Part shown: positions 1-6,640 of the stretch, in pieces | Layout of the letters: each line of letters begins with the position of its first letter | Numbering within the stretch: position 1 is the stretch's first letter | NCBI GenBank assembly: GCA_024278415.1 | Contig: JAJRTI010000695.1 | Location: 1 to 14,053 of the forward strand | Reading direction: 5' to 3' | Source of the DNA: Planctomycetota bacterium | GTDB taxonomy: Bacteria > Planctomycetota > Brocadiia > JAJRTI01 | DNA: 14,053 nt | Translations under genes and position numbers: made by a program | The notes under the pieces: model-generated | The model's input: only the letters and a program-made list of their open reading frames with translations | Database searches by the model: none | Told to the model about the DNA's origin: nothing

Positions 1-2564
1 GCGTCGATGGGGGTCATGCTGTTCAGGTCGAGTGCGAGCAGCTCCTCCTTGACGACCTCCTGCGGCGGCGTGAACAGGGAAAGCTGCTGCGACTTCTTCT
101 TGCCCTTTTTTGACGGTGCGAACGCCGGCTTGTTGTTGCTGTCGATGGCCGCGGCTTCGAGGTTGTGCAGGATCTCCCGCGACCGTTCGACCACCCTGCG
201 GGGCAGGCCCGCGAGCCGCGCAACGTGGATGCCGTAGCTTTTGTCCGTGCCGCCCTCGACGATCTTGCGCAGGAACACCACGTCGTCCTCCCACTCTCGG
301 ACCGCGATGTTGTAGTTGCGCACGCTGTCGCGCGTGAGCGCCAGCTCGGTCAGCTCGTGGTAGTGCGTGGCGAAGAGGGTGCGCGCGTGCAGGTGCTCGT
401 CCACGAACTCGCAGATCGCCCAGGCGATGCTCACGCCGTCGAACGTGCTCGTGCCGCGGCCCACTTCGTCGAAGATGATGAGGCTGCGATCGGTCGCGTT
501 GTTGAGGATGTTCGCGGTCTCGTTCATCTCGACCATGAACGTGCTCTGCCCGCGGGCCAGTTCGTCCGACGCGCCGACGCGCGTGAAGATGCGGTCCACG
601 AGCCCGATGCGCGCCTGCTTGGCCGGCACGAAGCTGCCCATGTGCGCCATGAGCGTGATGAGCGCGACTTGGCGGATGTACGTGGACTTGCCGGCCATGT
701 TCGGGCCGGTGATGATCATCATCATGCCGCCGTCCGCGCTCAGGACCGTGTCGTTGGGCACGAACTCCTCGTTTTCGAGCGTGGCTTCGAGCACGGGGTG
801 GCGGCCGTCGCGAACGACCAGATCTGTGCCGTCGGTCATCTCCGGCATGCAATAGCGGTTCTCCACGGCCACGTGCGCGAGCGCGGCCAGCACGTCGAGT
901 TGGGCGACGACTGCGGCCGTGTCTTGGAGCCGATGCGTCTCCTTCGCCACCTGCTCGCGTACCTGCTGGAAGAGCTTGTACTCGATCTCCTTCGACCGGT
1001 CTTCGGCCGTGAGCACCTGCGATTCGTACTCCTTCAGCTCCGGCGTGATGTAGCGCTCCGCGTTCTTGAGCGTTTGCTTGCACGTGTAGGTTTCCGGCAC
1101 CTTGTCCTTGTGGACGTTGGTGACCTCGATGTAGTAACCGAAGACCTTGTTGAAGCCGATTTTGAGCGAGGGGATGCCGGTGCGCTCGCTCTCTTGGGCC
1201 TGGAAGTTGGCGATCCACGACTTGCCGCTCGTCGCGATCTTGCGCAGGCCGTCGAGGTCCGCGTCGAAGCCCTCGCGGATGATGCCGCCTTCGGTGATGG
1301 CGATCGGCGGGTCGGGCACGATGGCCGTGGCGACGAGCAGGCGCACGTCGTCGAGCAGGTCCAGGCCCTCGCGGAGCGCGGCGAGCATGTCGGACTGGCA
1401 TCCCGCGATCGCGGCCTCCACCTGGGGCAGCGCCTCCAGCGACTGCTTGAGGGCGATGAGATCCCGCGCGTTGGCGCGGCCGCAGCTCACTTTGGTCGTG
1501 ATGCGCTCCACGTCGTAGATTTGCTTGAGCGTCTCGCGCAGGTCGCCGCGCAGGGCCATGTTGGCCACGATGTCCTGGACCGCTTGGTGCCGCGCCTCGA
1601 TCGTGGCCTTGTCGCGGAGGGGCGAGGTGAGCCACTCGCGCAGGAGCCGGCCGCCCATGCTCGTGACGGTCTGGTCGAGCACCCACAGGAGCGAGCCGCG
1701 GGTCTCGTGGGTGCGCATGGTCTGCACGAGTTCGAGGCTGATCTGCGTGGTGCGGTCGAGCACGACGCGGTCGTCGGCCGCGCTGCGCGACATCTTGGCG
1801 ATGTGGCCCAGGGACGTCTTCTGCGTCTCTTGGAGATAGGCCATGAGCGCGCCGGCGCTGCGAATCGCGGGGCCCATGTTTTCGCAGCCGAAGCCGTCGA
1901 GCGACGCGGTCTGGAAGTGCTCGGTGAGCACGCGGTACGCGGCGTCTCGGCCGAACTCCCAGTCGGGCCGCGGGGTGATCATGGCGTCTGTGGCGTGGCG
2001 AATCGCGGCCACGACCTCCGACTCCGTGTTCACGGCCTCCTCGGGCGCCAGGCACTCCGCGGGGGAGATGCGCGCCAATTCCGCGGACAGGCGCGAGGGG
2101 TCCACGTCCTCGACCATGAACGCGCCGGTGGACAGGTCGACCCACGAAAGGCCGACGGTCTGGCCGTTGGAGCACACGGCGCACAGGTAGTTGTGCGCCT
2201 TCGCGTCGAGGAAGTTGTCCTCGGTCACCGTGCCTGGGGTGACGATGCGCACCACGTCGCGCTCGACTAGGCCCTTGGCCTCCGCGGGGTCTTGGATCTG
2301 CTCGCAGATCGCGACCTTGTAGCCCGCGGCGATCATGCGCTTGATGTAGGGCTCGGCCGCGCGGAAGGGGAAGCCGGCCATGGGGATCGCACCTTCGCCT
2401 TTGGAGCGCGAGGTGAGCGTGAGCCCGAGCACTTTGGACGCGGTCTTCGCGTCCTCGTGGAACATCTCGTAGAAGTCGCCCATGCGGAAGAACAGAATGG
2501 CCCCTTCATGCGCCTTCTTGAAGCGCATGTACTGATCCATCATGGGGGTTTGCTTCGAGGCCAT
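1..2564 (-). CDS. mutS: DNA mismatch repair protein MutS, C-terminus cut by the window edge
   Basis: MutS recognises mismatches and small loops in newly replicated DNA and recruits MutL. 854 complete codons are present and the frame is open to the edge; the last residues seen (LNSMTPIDA) are near the usual end of MutS, so only about 10-20 residues are missing. Visible motifs: the mismatch-reading Phe-X-Glu motif F31-Y-E33 within FRMGDFYE; Walker A GPNMAGKST at residues 620-628 (K626); Walker B as LIIFDEVGRGTS; and a helical THYHELTEL region. A lysine-rich linker leads to QLSLF at residues 827-831 (bases 72-86), which matches the beta-clamp binding motif. The ATG at 2564 gives MASKQTPMMDQY, aligning with the E. 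coli start; no clear Shine-Dalgarno sequence is seen. It follows metF on the same strand after a 499-bp palindrome-rich gap, so is probably its own transcription unit. Confidence 0.97.
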   Translation of the reverse strand, partial: MASKQTPMMDQYMRFKKAHEGAILFFRMGDFYEMFHEDAKTASKVLGLTLTSRSKGEGAIPMAGFPFRAAEPYIKRMIAAGYKVAICEQIQDPAEAKGLVERDVVRIVTPGTVTEDNFLDAKAHNYLCAVCSNGQTVGLSWVDLSTGAFMVEDVDPSRLSAELARISPAECLAPEEAVNTESEVVAAIRHATDAMITPRPDWEFGRDAAYRVLTEHFQTASLDGFGCENMGPAIRSAGALMAYLQETQKTSLGHIAKMSRSAADDRVVLDRTTQISLELVQTMRTHETRGSLLWVLDQTVTSMGGRLLREWLTSPLRDKATIEARHQAVQDIVANMALRGDLRETLKQIYDVERITTKVSCGRANARDLIALKQSLEALPQVEAAIAGCQSDMLAALREGLDLLDDVRLLVATAIVPDPPIAITEGGIIREGFDADLDGLRKIATSGKSWIANFQAQESERTGIPSLKIGFNKVFGYYIEVTNVHKDKVPETYTCKQTLKNAERYITPELKEYESQVLTAEDRSKEIEYKLFQQVREQVAKETHRLQDTAAVVAQLDVLAALAHVAVENRYCMPEMTDGTDLVVRDGRHPVLEATLENEEFVPNDTVLSADGGMMMIITGPNMAGKSTYIRQVALITLMAHMGSFVPAKQARIGLVDRIFTRVGASDELARGQSTFMVEMNETANILNNATDRSLIIFDEVGRGTSTFDGVSIAWAICEFVDEHLHARTLFATHYHELTELALTRDSVRNYNIAVREWEDDVVFLRKIVEGGTDKSYGIHVARLAGLPRRVVERSREILHNLEAAAIDSNNKPAFAPSKKGKKKSQQLSLFTPPQEVVKEELLALDLNSMTPID

Positions 2565-2626
2565 GGGCGGAGGGCAAGCAGTCCGGAAGGGATGACGGGA
2601 GAGCTATCCTCGTCCTGCGAGCGGCG

Positions 2627-2655
2627 ATTTTAGCAGGGGCTTTCCACAGCCGCAA
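2627..2655 (-). promoter_or_regulatory. Candidate sigma-70-type promoter for mutS
   Basis: Read on the minus strand: a weak -35 TTGCGG at 2650-2655, a 17-bp spacer, and TAAAAT at 2627-2632 preceded by TGC, which makes an extended -10. Transcription would start near 2620, about 56 bases before the mutS ATG. The -35 is poor, so this is only a candidate. Confidence 0.35.
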
Positions 2656-2715
2656 CCGCGGCCCAACGGGGGGCTCGCCATAGGGTTTGCGGATCTAAGC
2701 AGCAGACGCCGCAGG

Positions 2716-2785
2716 CTCGTAGTAGGGCGATTCATCGCCCGTCTCTGCGTCCGAAGCAACGGGCGATAAATCGCCCTACTACGAG
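2716..2785. repeat. Inverted pair of GTAG-headed REP-like palindromes (BIME-like)
   Basis: Two 27-base arms (2716-2742 and 2759-2785) are inverted copies with one mismatch. Each arm contains its own palindrome: GGGCGA-TTCA-TCGCCC in the left arm and GGGCGA-TTTA-TCGCCC in the right arm when read on the minus strand. Each is preceded by CTCGTAGTA, so the GTAG tetranucleotide sits at the 5' foot of the hairpin as in REP elements. The 16-base spacer is unrelated. This layout is that of a bacterial interspersed mosaic element. No RAYT transposase is in the window. Confidence 0.8.
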
Positions 2786-2827
2786 CGCCCACTTGTCCGG
2801 CGTGAGCATGTACGCTCGGCGATCGCT

Positions 2828-2848
2828 GTAGCGGACCAGGAGGTCCGC
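2828..2848 (+). repeat. GTAG-headed palindrome
   Basis: GTAG at 2828-2831 overlaps a perfect 7-bp stem GCGGACC (2831-2837) / GGTCCGC (2842-2848) with centre AGGA. Same architecture as the neighbouring palindromes but an unrelated stem sequence. Confidence 0.6.
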
Positions 2849-2855
2849 GCCGGAG

Positions 2856-2881
2856 GGTCACGGACGTGGACGTCCGTGACC
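2856..2881. repeat. Perfect 11-bp stem palindrome
   Basis: GGTCACGGACG (2856-2866) and CGTCCGTGACC (2871-2881) flank a TGGA centre. It begins eight bases after the previous palindrome, in the 499-bp gap between mutS and metF that contains no credible gene. Confidence 0.65.
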
Positions 2882-2892
2882 AGTCGTGACGC

Positions 2893-2968
2893 GTAGCCGC
2901 ATGCACCAGCATGCGGGCCAATCGACGAGTGGCTCACAGAACGCCCGTATTCTGGCGCATGCGGCTAC
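2893..2968. repeat. GTAG-headed palindrome with an inverted partner arm
   Basis: GTAG (2893-2896) is followed by CCGCATGC-ACCA-GCATGCGG (2897-2916). The first 12 bases, GTAGCCGCATGC (2893-2904), recur inverted at 2957-2968. This resembles the 2716-2785 element with one incomplete partner, so it may be a decayed inverted REP pair. Confidence 0.55.
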
Positions 2969-3006
2969 CGCCCTTGCGTTCTCGTCGCCGCACGCAGAAC
3001 GAGCAA

Positions 3007-3035
3007 CGGGGACGGTTCACAAGGGACCGTCCCCG
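3007..3035 (-). terminator. Strong hairpin after metF, probable terminator
   Basis: A perfect 10-bp stem CGGGGACGGT (3007-3016) / ACCGTCCCCG (3026-3035) with a 9-base loop lies 28 bases past the metF stop. There is no clear T-run after it on the minus strand, so it could be a factor-assisted terminator, an RNA 3' end stabiliser, or another member of the local palindrome family. Confidence 0.5.
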
Positions 3036-3063
3036 CTGAGCGACTCCCGTGATGTTCGCCCTG

Positions 3064-4041
3064 CTACTCCACGGTGGGCCGCGGCGTGAGGCCCGCGCGC
3101 TCCATGATCTCCGGCACGGCTTCTTCCCATTCGATGGCCTGGATGTGGACCCCGGCCACGCCCTCGATTTCGCGGGCTTGCTCGACGAGTTCGACCGTGA
3201 TCTGCTTGCCGATCTCCTCCGACTGCTTCTTCTTCTCGGCCTTGACCTCCTTGGGGTCGGCTTTTTTGCTCACAGGGAAGCGCTTGATCAGCTCGTCGGG
3301 CACACTCACCCCGGCGACGAAATTGTTCATGTATTTGAGCATGCCGGCGCTTTTGGGCACGATGATGCCGGCGAGGATGGCCGTTTTCTCGTGGATGCCG
3401 AGGTTGCGCACCTCTTTCATGATCTCGGCGAACTGCTTCATGTCATAGACGCCTTGGGTCTGGATGAAGTCCGCGCCGGCCTCGGCCTTCTTGGCGAGAC
3501 GGATGACGCGCCAGTCGGTCGGCGGGCCCATGGGGGTCCACGCGGCGCCGATGAAGAGCTTGGGTGCGACTTCGAGGGGGTCGCCGCCGATGGTCGTGCC
3601 CTCGTCGCGCATGCACTTGAGCGTTGCGCAGAGTTGGATCGAGTCCAGGTCGTACACGTTCTTCGCGCCGGGGTGGCCCTTGAGCCGGCCGGCTGCGCCG
3701 AAGGACTGATGGTCGCCGGCGATGCAGAGGCAGTTCTTGATGCCGAACGCGGCCGCGCCGAGGATGTCGGCTTGGATCGCGATGCGGTTGCGGTCGCGGC
3801 AGGTCATCTGCATGACCGGCTCCATGCCGTCTTGCTGGAGCATAATCGCGCTGGCGATGGAGGAGATGCGCACGACCGCGGTCTGGCAGTCGGTGATGTT
3901 ATACGCATCGGCCGAGCTGCGGAGCAGCTCCATCTTGTGTTTCACTTCGGCCGCATCCGCGCTCATGGGGGGGCCGAGTTCGGCGGTCACCGCGAAGTGG
4001 CCGGCTTGGATCACCTTTTCCAGGTTGCTGCCGCTCTTCAC
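3064..4041 (-). CDS. metF: Methylenetetrahydrofolate reductase catalytic subunit, acetogen-type MetF
   Basis: Reduces 5,10-methylene-THF to 5-methyl-THF, the last folate-bound step of the methyl branch of the Wood-Ljungdahl pathway and the source of methyl groups for methionine. 325 residues, a usual length for the FAD TIM-barrel fold. The N-terminus has TAELGPP with Glu21 where the family's catalytic Glu sits (E. coli EFFPP), and GADFIQTQGVYD in the barrel's C-terminal half. A charged stretch KKADPKEVKAEKKK is a lineage-specific surface segment. The start is GTG at 4041, supported by AAGGAG with GGAG eight bases upstream. It lies 55 bp after metV and should be co-transcribed with it. Stop is TAG. 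In MetFV enzymes of acetogens, MetF does not accept NADH well alone and works with MetV and other redox subunits. Confidence 0.93.
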   Translation of the reverse strand: MKSGSNLEKVIQAGHFAVTAELGPPMSADAAEVKHKMELLRSSADAYNITDCQTAVVRISSIASAIMLQQDGMEPVMQMTCRDRNRIAIQADILGAAAFGIKNCLCIAGDHQSFGAAGRLKGHPGAKNVYDLDSIQLCATLKCMRDEGTTIGGDPLEVAPKLFIGAAWTPMGPPTDWRVIRLAKKAEAGADFIQTQGVYDMKQFAEIMKEVRNLGIHEKTAILAGIIVPKSAGMLKYMNNFVAGVSVPDELIKRFPVSKKADPKEVKAEKKKQSEEIGKQITVELVEQAREIEGVAGVHIQAIEWEEAVPEIMERAGLTPRPTVE

Positions 4042-4096
4042 TTGAGGGTCTCCTTGGGGAATTCAGTCGTGTGAGTGCTTTCGGTGGGACCGGAGG

Positions 4097-4789
4097 CTAT
4101 TCTTCTTTGGCGATCTTGAGGTCTTCGCGCACCATGCGCCGGGGCCCGCCGTCGCGGGAGGTGGACCAGTCCTTGGGCATCATGACCGCGTGCAGGCGGT
4201 CGAGCGTGCCGAGCTTCTTGCAGCGCTCGACGATGAGCGCCCAGGCGCAGTTGACGGGGCGGTCGGGCGTGGCGATCTCGCACTGGCCGTCGTCTTGCGT
4301 GCCGCCGCAAGGGCCGTTGAGGATCGTCTTGGCGCAGCGCGCGACCGGGCAGATGCCGCCGGTGATGTCGAGGATGCACTGGCCGCAGCCCGCGCACCGC
4401 TCGGCCCACTCGCCGTGCTCAATCGTCGCACCGAAGAACGTCGTGTCCAAGCCGGGGAATACCGGCACGTCCGTGCCTTGGTCCGAGACGTAGTTCACGC
4501 CCACGCCGCAGGCGATCGACACGACCGCATCGAGGCCCTCGAGGCCATCGAGGATGGGCTTGACAAACTCTTCCTCGCATTGCCGTCGGATCGTGTTCTC
4601 TTCGAACTCGATCTCCTTGCCTTCGGTTTTAGCCTTGAGGCGGAGGGCTTGGGCAAGCACACCCACTTCCTTTTCGCCGCCGGTCTGGCACACGGTGACG
4701 CATTCACCACAGCCGAGCACCAGAACCTTCTTGTAGTCCTTGATGAAGCCGTAGATTTCGTCGATCGGTTTGCTTTGCGCGACAATCAT
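4097..4789 (-). CDS. metV: MetV, cysteine-rich Fe-S partner of MetF (methylene-THF reductase C-terminal domain family)
   Basis: Zinc/Fe-S partner that links MetF to its electron donor in acetogen-type methylene-THF reductases. 230 residues with 14 cysteines: C27/C30/C34 in the N-terminal GCGECVTVC motif, C71, C94, and a dense C-terminal set (C132, C135, C138, C147, C152, C161, C170, C181, C190). The stretch around CAGCGQCILDITGG, then RCAKTILNGPCGG, then CAWALIVERC is characteristic of the family. The ATG at 4789 is chosen because GGAG lies eight bases upstream and the protein opens MIVAQSKPIDEIY. A longer reading up to 5074 only translates the palindromic element. Located immediately before metF, and after the nested palindromic element that separates it from the Fe-S flavoprotein gene. 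Stop is TAG. Confidence 0.93.
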   Translation of the reverse strand: MIVAQSKPIDEIYGFIKDYKKVLVLGCGECVTVCQTGGEKEVGVLAQALRLKAKTEGKEIEFEENTIRRQCEEEFVKPILDGLEGLDAVVSIACGVGVNYVSDQGTDVPVFPGLDTTFFGATIEHGEWAERCAGCGQCILDITGGICPVARCAKTILNGPCGGTQDDGQCEIATPDRPVNCAWALIVERCKKLGTLDRLHAVMMPKDWSTSRDGGPRRMVREDLKIAKEE

Positions 4790-4811
4790 CGATGTTGCTC
4801 CGGGAATCGGT

Positions 4812-4848
4812 GTAGGGTGGGCCGTGCCCAATGCCATTAACCTTAAGG
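4812..4848 (+). repeat. Left terminal inverted repeat of the nested palindromic element
   Basis: 37 bases beginning GTAGGGTGGGCC and ending CCTTAAGG. It matches the reverse complement of 5168-5203 with one substitution and one single-base indel. It starts with GTAG and contains the short palindrome TGGGC-CGT-GCCCA. It begins 22 bases upstream of the metV start, next to its Shine-Dalgarno sequence, so it lies in the metV leader. Confidence 0.85.
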
Positions 4849-4970
4849 CATAGCGCGTCCTGCGTGGCCATCTTGGTTTGTCCACTGGAACACAGGATCC
4901 AGCCAGCTTTAGCTGGCTCTCTGCTTTGCCACCACGTTTACGTGGTGGACAGCAAGCAGTCCCTTCGTCG

Positions 4971-5045
4971 GTAGGAGCGCGCTTCAGCGCGGCTTCTCGA
5001 TTCCATGACGCCAGGCAGAGAAGCCCTGCTGAAGCAGGCTCCTCC
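4971..5045. repeat. Central inverted pair of REP-like hairpins with compensated stems
   Basis: Left copy 4971-4998 (+) and right copy 5018-5045 (-) are each 28 bases and are separated by 19 bases. Both read G-T/G-AGGAGC, a stem, TTCA, the stem complement, then GGCTTCTC. The inner stem is GCGC-TTCA-GCGC in one and CTGC-TTCA-GCAG in the other, so two base pairs are exchanged with pairing kept. A single unpaired G before GCT in both copies gives the bulged stem common in REP elements. The 5' foot is GTAG in one and GGAG in the other. Confidence 0.75.
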
Positions 5046-5167
5046 AGAATCGAATCGAGCGCCATCCTAACCACCAGATGAATCTGGTGGCAATCCGACA
5101 GGCCAGCTAAAGCTGGCCAGGGAGTGCGTCATTGCTCATGCTCCGCAGATCCGACGGACGGAGTGAT

Positions 5168-5203
5168 CCTTAAGTTAATGGCATTGGGCAAGGCCCACCC
5201 TAC
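5168..5203 (-). repeat. Right terminal inverted repeat of the nested palindromic element
   Basis: 36 bases; read on the minus strand it begins GTAGGGTGGGCC and ends TTAAGG. It ends nine bases before the TAG stop of the Fe-S flavoprotein gene, so the element sits almost flush with that gene's 3' end. Confidence 0.85.
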
Positions 5204-5212
5204 TTTGCGTTT

Positions 5213-6637
5213 CTAATCTGCGCCGACGAGCGTGAGCTTGTCTCCGCCCACGCCGACGGCATCGAGAATCTGTTTCGTTCGGCCCACGCGCTTGGCGAGC
5301 CGGTCCATGGCGCCGCGGTAGCGGCAGTCTTTCTCATACTCCACGCGCACTTCGGCCACGCCCAACTCGAACGGCTTCATGAGGTCGACTTCTTCCGCGC
5401 GGGCGGTGGTCGTGACCGGGATCACGGCCACGGTTGTGCCGTTTTCTTGGACGATACGGTCCTGAAGCTCCTCGCGGGACTTTGCCTCTTGCGCGCAGAC
5501 GATGTCCACGCGCTGCACGGGCTTGCCCGCTCCCTCAAGCAGCGTGACGATGCGGTCTTTGATGTCGCCGACCTTGAAGCGCTTGATGCTGATGGCCATG
5601 GCCGGGCACTCGACCGCGCACAGGCCACAGGCCTGGCACATCTCGGACGCCATGACCGCGATGTCGTCCACCGCGGGCACGCCGAAGGGGCACACGCGGA
5701 GGCAGGTGAGGCAGGCCGCGCACTTTGTTTCGTCGACCGCGGCCCCGGCCACGCACGACAGGCAGCGCCGCGCTTCGGCGAGGGCTTGCTCTTCGGTGTA
5801 GCCCAACTCGAACTGGACGAAGCTCTTCTTGCGTTCCTCTGGGGACATGGCCGGCATGGCCATGCGTTCGACGCGCTTGACGTGCTCGATCACGTCTTCG
5901 GGCATCTCGGCCACGTGCTCCACTTCTTGCTCAGGAATCGCCGGGGCCTGGCCCGTTTCGAGGTAGCCCATGGCGGCCTGGGCCGCACGATGGCCGCTGG
6001 CCACGGCCTCGATCGCCGCGCCGGGGCCGGCGACGACCTCGCCGCAAGCGAACACGCCTGCCACGTTCGTCGCCATGGTCTCAGGGCTGAAGTCCAGCCG
6101 GCCGCGTTCGTCGACGCGCACGTCGGTGCCCTCGACGAGGCCCATGTCCGACGATTGGCCGATGGCAAGGATGAGCATCTGGCCGGGGATCGTCGTCGTG
6201 TTCGCGTCGTTGTACTCTGGGGAGAACCGGCCCGCGTCGTCGAAGACTCGGGTGACCTCTCGGGTGAGAAGGCCGGTGATCTTGCCGTCCTCAACCACGA
6301 CCTCCGTGGGGCCTTGTCGGTGGACGAAGCCGATGCCCTCCTCGAGCGCCTCGTGGCACTCCCAGTCCCACGCGGGCATCTCCTCTTCGTTTTCGAGGCA
6401 GACCATCTGCACGGTCTTGGCGCCAAGCCGCACCGCGGTGCGCGCCACGTCGACCGCAACGTTGCCGCCGCCGATAACAAGCACCTGGTCGCGCACGTCG
6501 ACCGGCTCTTGAAGCGCGGCCGCGCGCAGGAAGGGCAGGGCGAGGAGCACGTCGTCGTGGTCGCCGTTCTTGAGTGGGATGCCGCGGCTGGTGGAAAGGC
6601 CGACCGCGAGGACGACCGCGTCGTGCTTCTTGCGCAA
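5213..6637 (-). CDS. Fe-S flavoprotein oxidoreductase, C-terminal part: GltD-like NAD(P) half, two [4Fe-4S] clusters, MvhD-like tail
   Basis: This 474-codon stretch continues, in the same frame, the reading interrupted by the TAG at 6638-6640; the two parts together are one GltD/HdrA-like protein of about 661 residues. Numbered from the codon after the TAG: NAD(P)-binding VIGGGNVAVDVAR at 54-66; second FAD motif FACGE at 196-200 (Cys replaces the common Gly); two ferredoxin motifs, C306/C309/C312/C316 and C334/C337/C340/C344, each ending CP. From about residue 360 the sequence resembles the MvhD/FlpD hydrogenase delta subunit (DCRYRG at 437-442, compare GDCHYREG) but lacks most of its cysteines. 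It precedes metV and metF in transcription order, which suggests an electron-transfer partner for that reductase (inference). Alone this part lacks the first FAD motif. The terminal stop is TAG. Confidence 0.85.
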   Translation of the reverse strand: MRKKHDAVVLAVGLSTSRGIPLKNGDHDDVLLALPFLRAAALQEPVDVRDQVLVIGGGNVAVDVARTAVRLGAKTVQMVCLENEEEMPAWDWECHEALEEGIGFVHRQGPTEVVVEDGKITGLLTREVTRVFDDAGRFSPEYNDANTTTIPGQMLILAIGQSSDMGLVEGTDVRVDERGRLDFSPETMATNVAGVFACGEVVAGPGAAIEAVASGHRAAQAAMGYLETGQAPAIPEQEVEHVAEMPEDVIEHVKRVERMAMPAMSPEERKKSFVQFELGYTEEQALAEARRCLSCVAGAAVDETKCAACLTCLRVCPFGVPAVDDIAVMASEMCQACGLCAVECPAMAISIKRFKVGDIKDRIVTLLEGAGKPVQRVDIVCAQEAKSREELQDRIVQENGTTVAVIPVTTTARAEEVDLMKPFELGVAEVRVEYEKDCRYRGAMDRLAKRVGRTKQILDAVGVGGDKLTLVGAD

Positions 6638-6640
6638 CTA
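6638..6640 (-). other. In-frame amber codon interrupting the Fe-S flavoprotein gene
   Basis: The minus strand reads GAC-TAG-TTG-CGC. The protein on both sides is colinear with GltD-like oxidoreductases with no shift or missing residue. Relatives often have Glu, Gln or another polar residue at this point, so GAG, CAG or AAG would be one base away. Confidence 0.85.

Larger units (their letters stand above)
4812..5203. mobile_element. MITE-like nested palindromic element with terminal inverted repeats and three mirrored hairpin pairs
   Basis: This 392-bp element fills the gap between metV and the Fe-S flavoprotein gene and has no credible ORF. Its ends are inverted repeats (4812-4848 and 5168-5203). 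Inside, small palindromes run in mirror order: AGCCAGC-TTTA-GCTGGCT (4901-4918), CCACCACG-TTTA-CGTGGTGG (4929-4948), a REP-like hairpin with TTCA centre (4971-4998), then on the other strand its partner (5018-5045), CCACCAGA-TTCA-TCTGGTGG (5071-5090) and GGCCAGC-TTTA-GCTGGCC (5101-5118). Gaps on the two sides are closely matched: 52/49, 10/10 and 22/25 bases. Partners differ by five stem base pairs, all compensated on both strands of the stem. No transposase is in the window, so mobilisation would have to be in trans. Confidence 0.7.

Noticed and set aside
165..2270. 701-codon plus-strand open frame opposite mutS
   Set aside because: It is antisense to an unmistakable mutS, rich in Arg, Ala, Val and His as expected for a GC-rich shadow frame, and shows no family motif.
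2716..3035. CRISPR array
   Set aside because: The repeated units are palindromes with different stems, irregular spacing and no shared repeat-spacer pattern; no cas genes are present.
4790..5074. Longer metV with an extra 95 residues at the N-terminus
   Set aside because: The extension only translates the palindromic element; a good Shine-Dalgarno sequence and the family N-terminus support the ATG at 4789.
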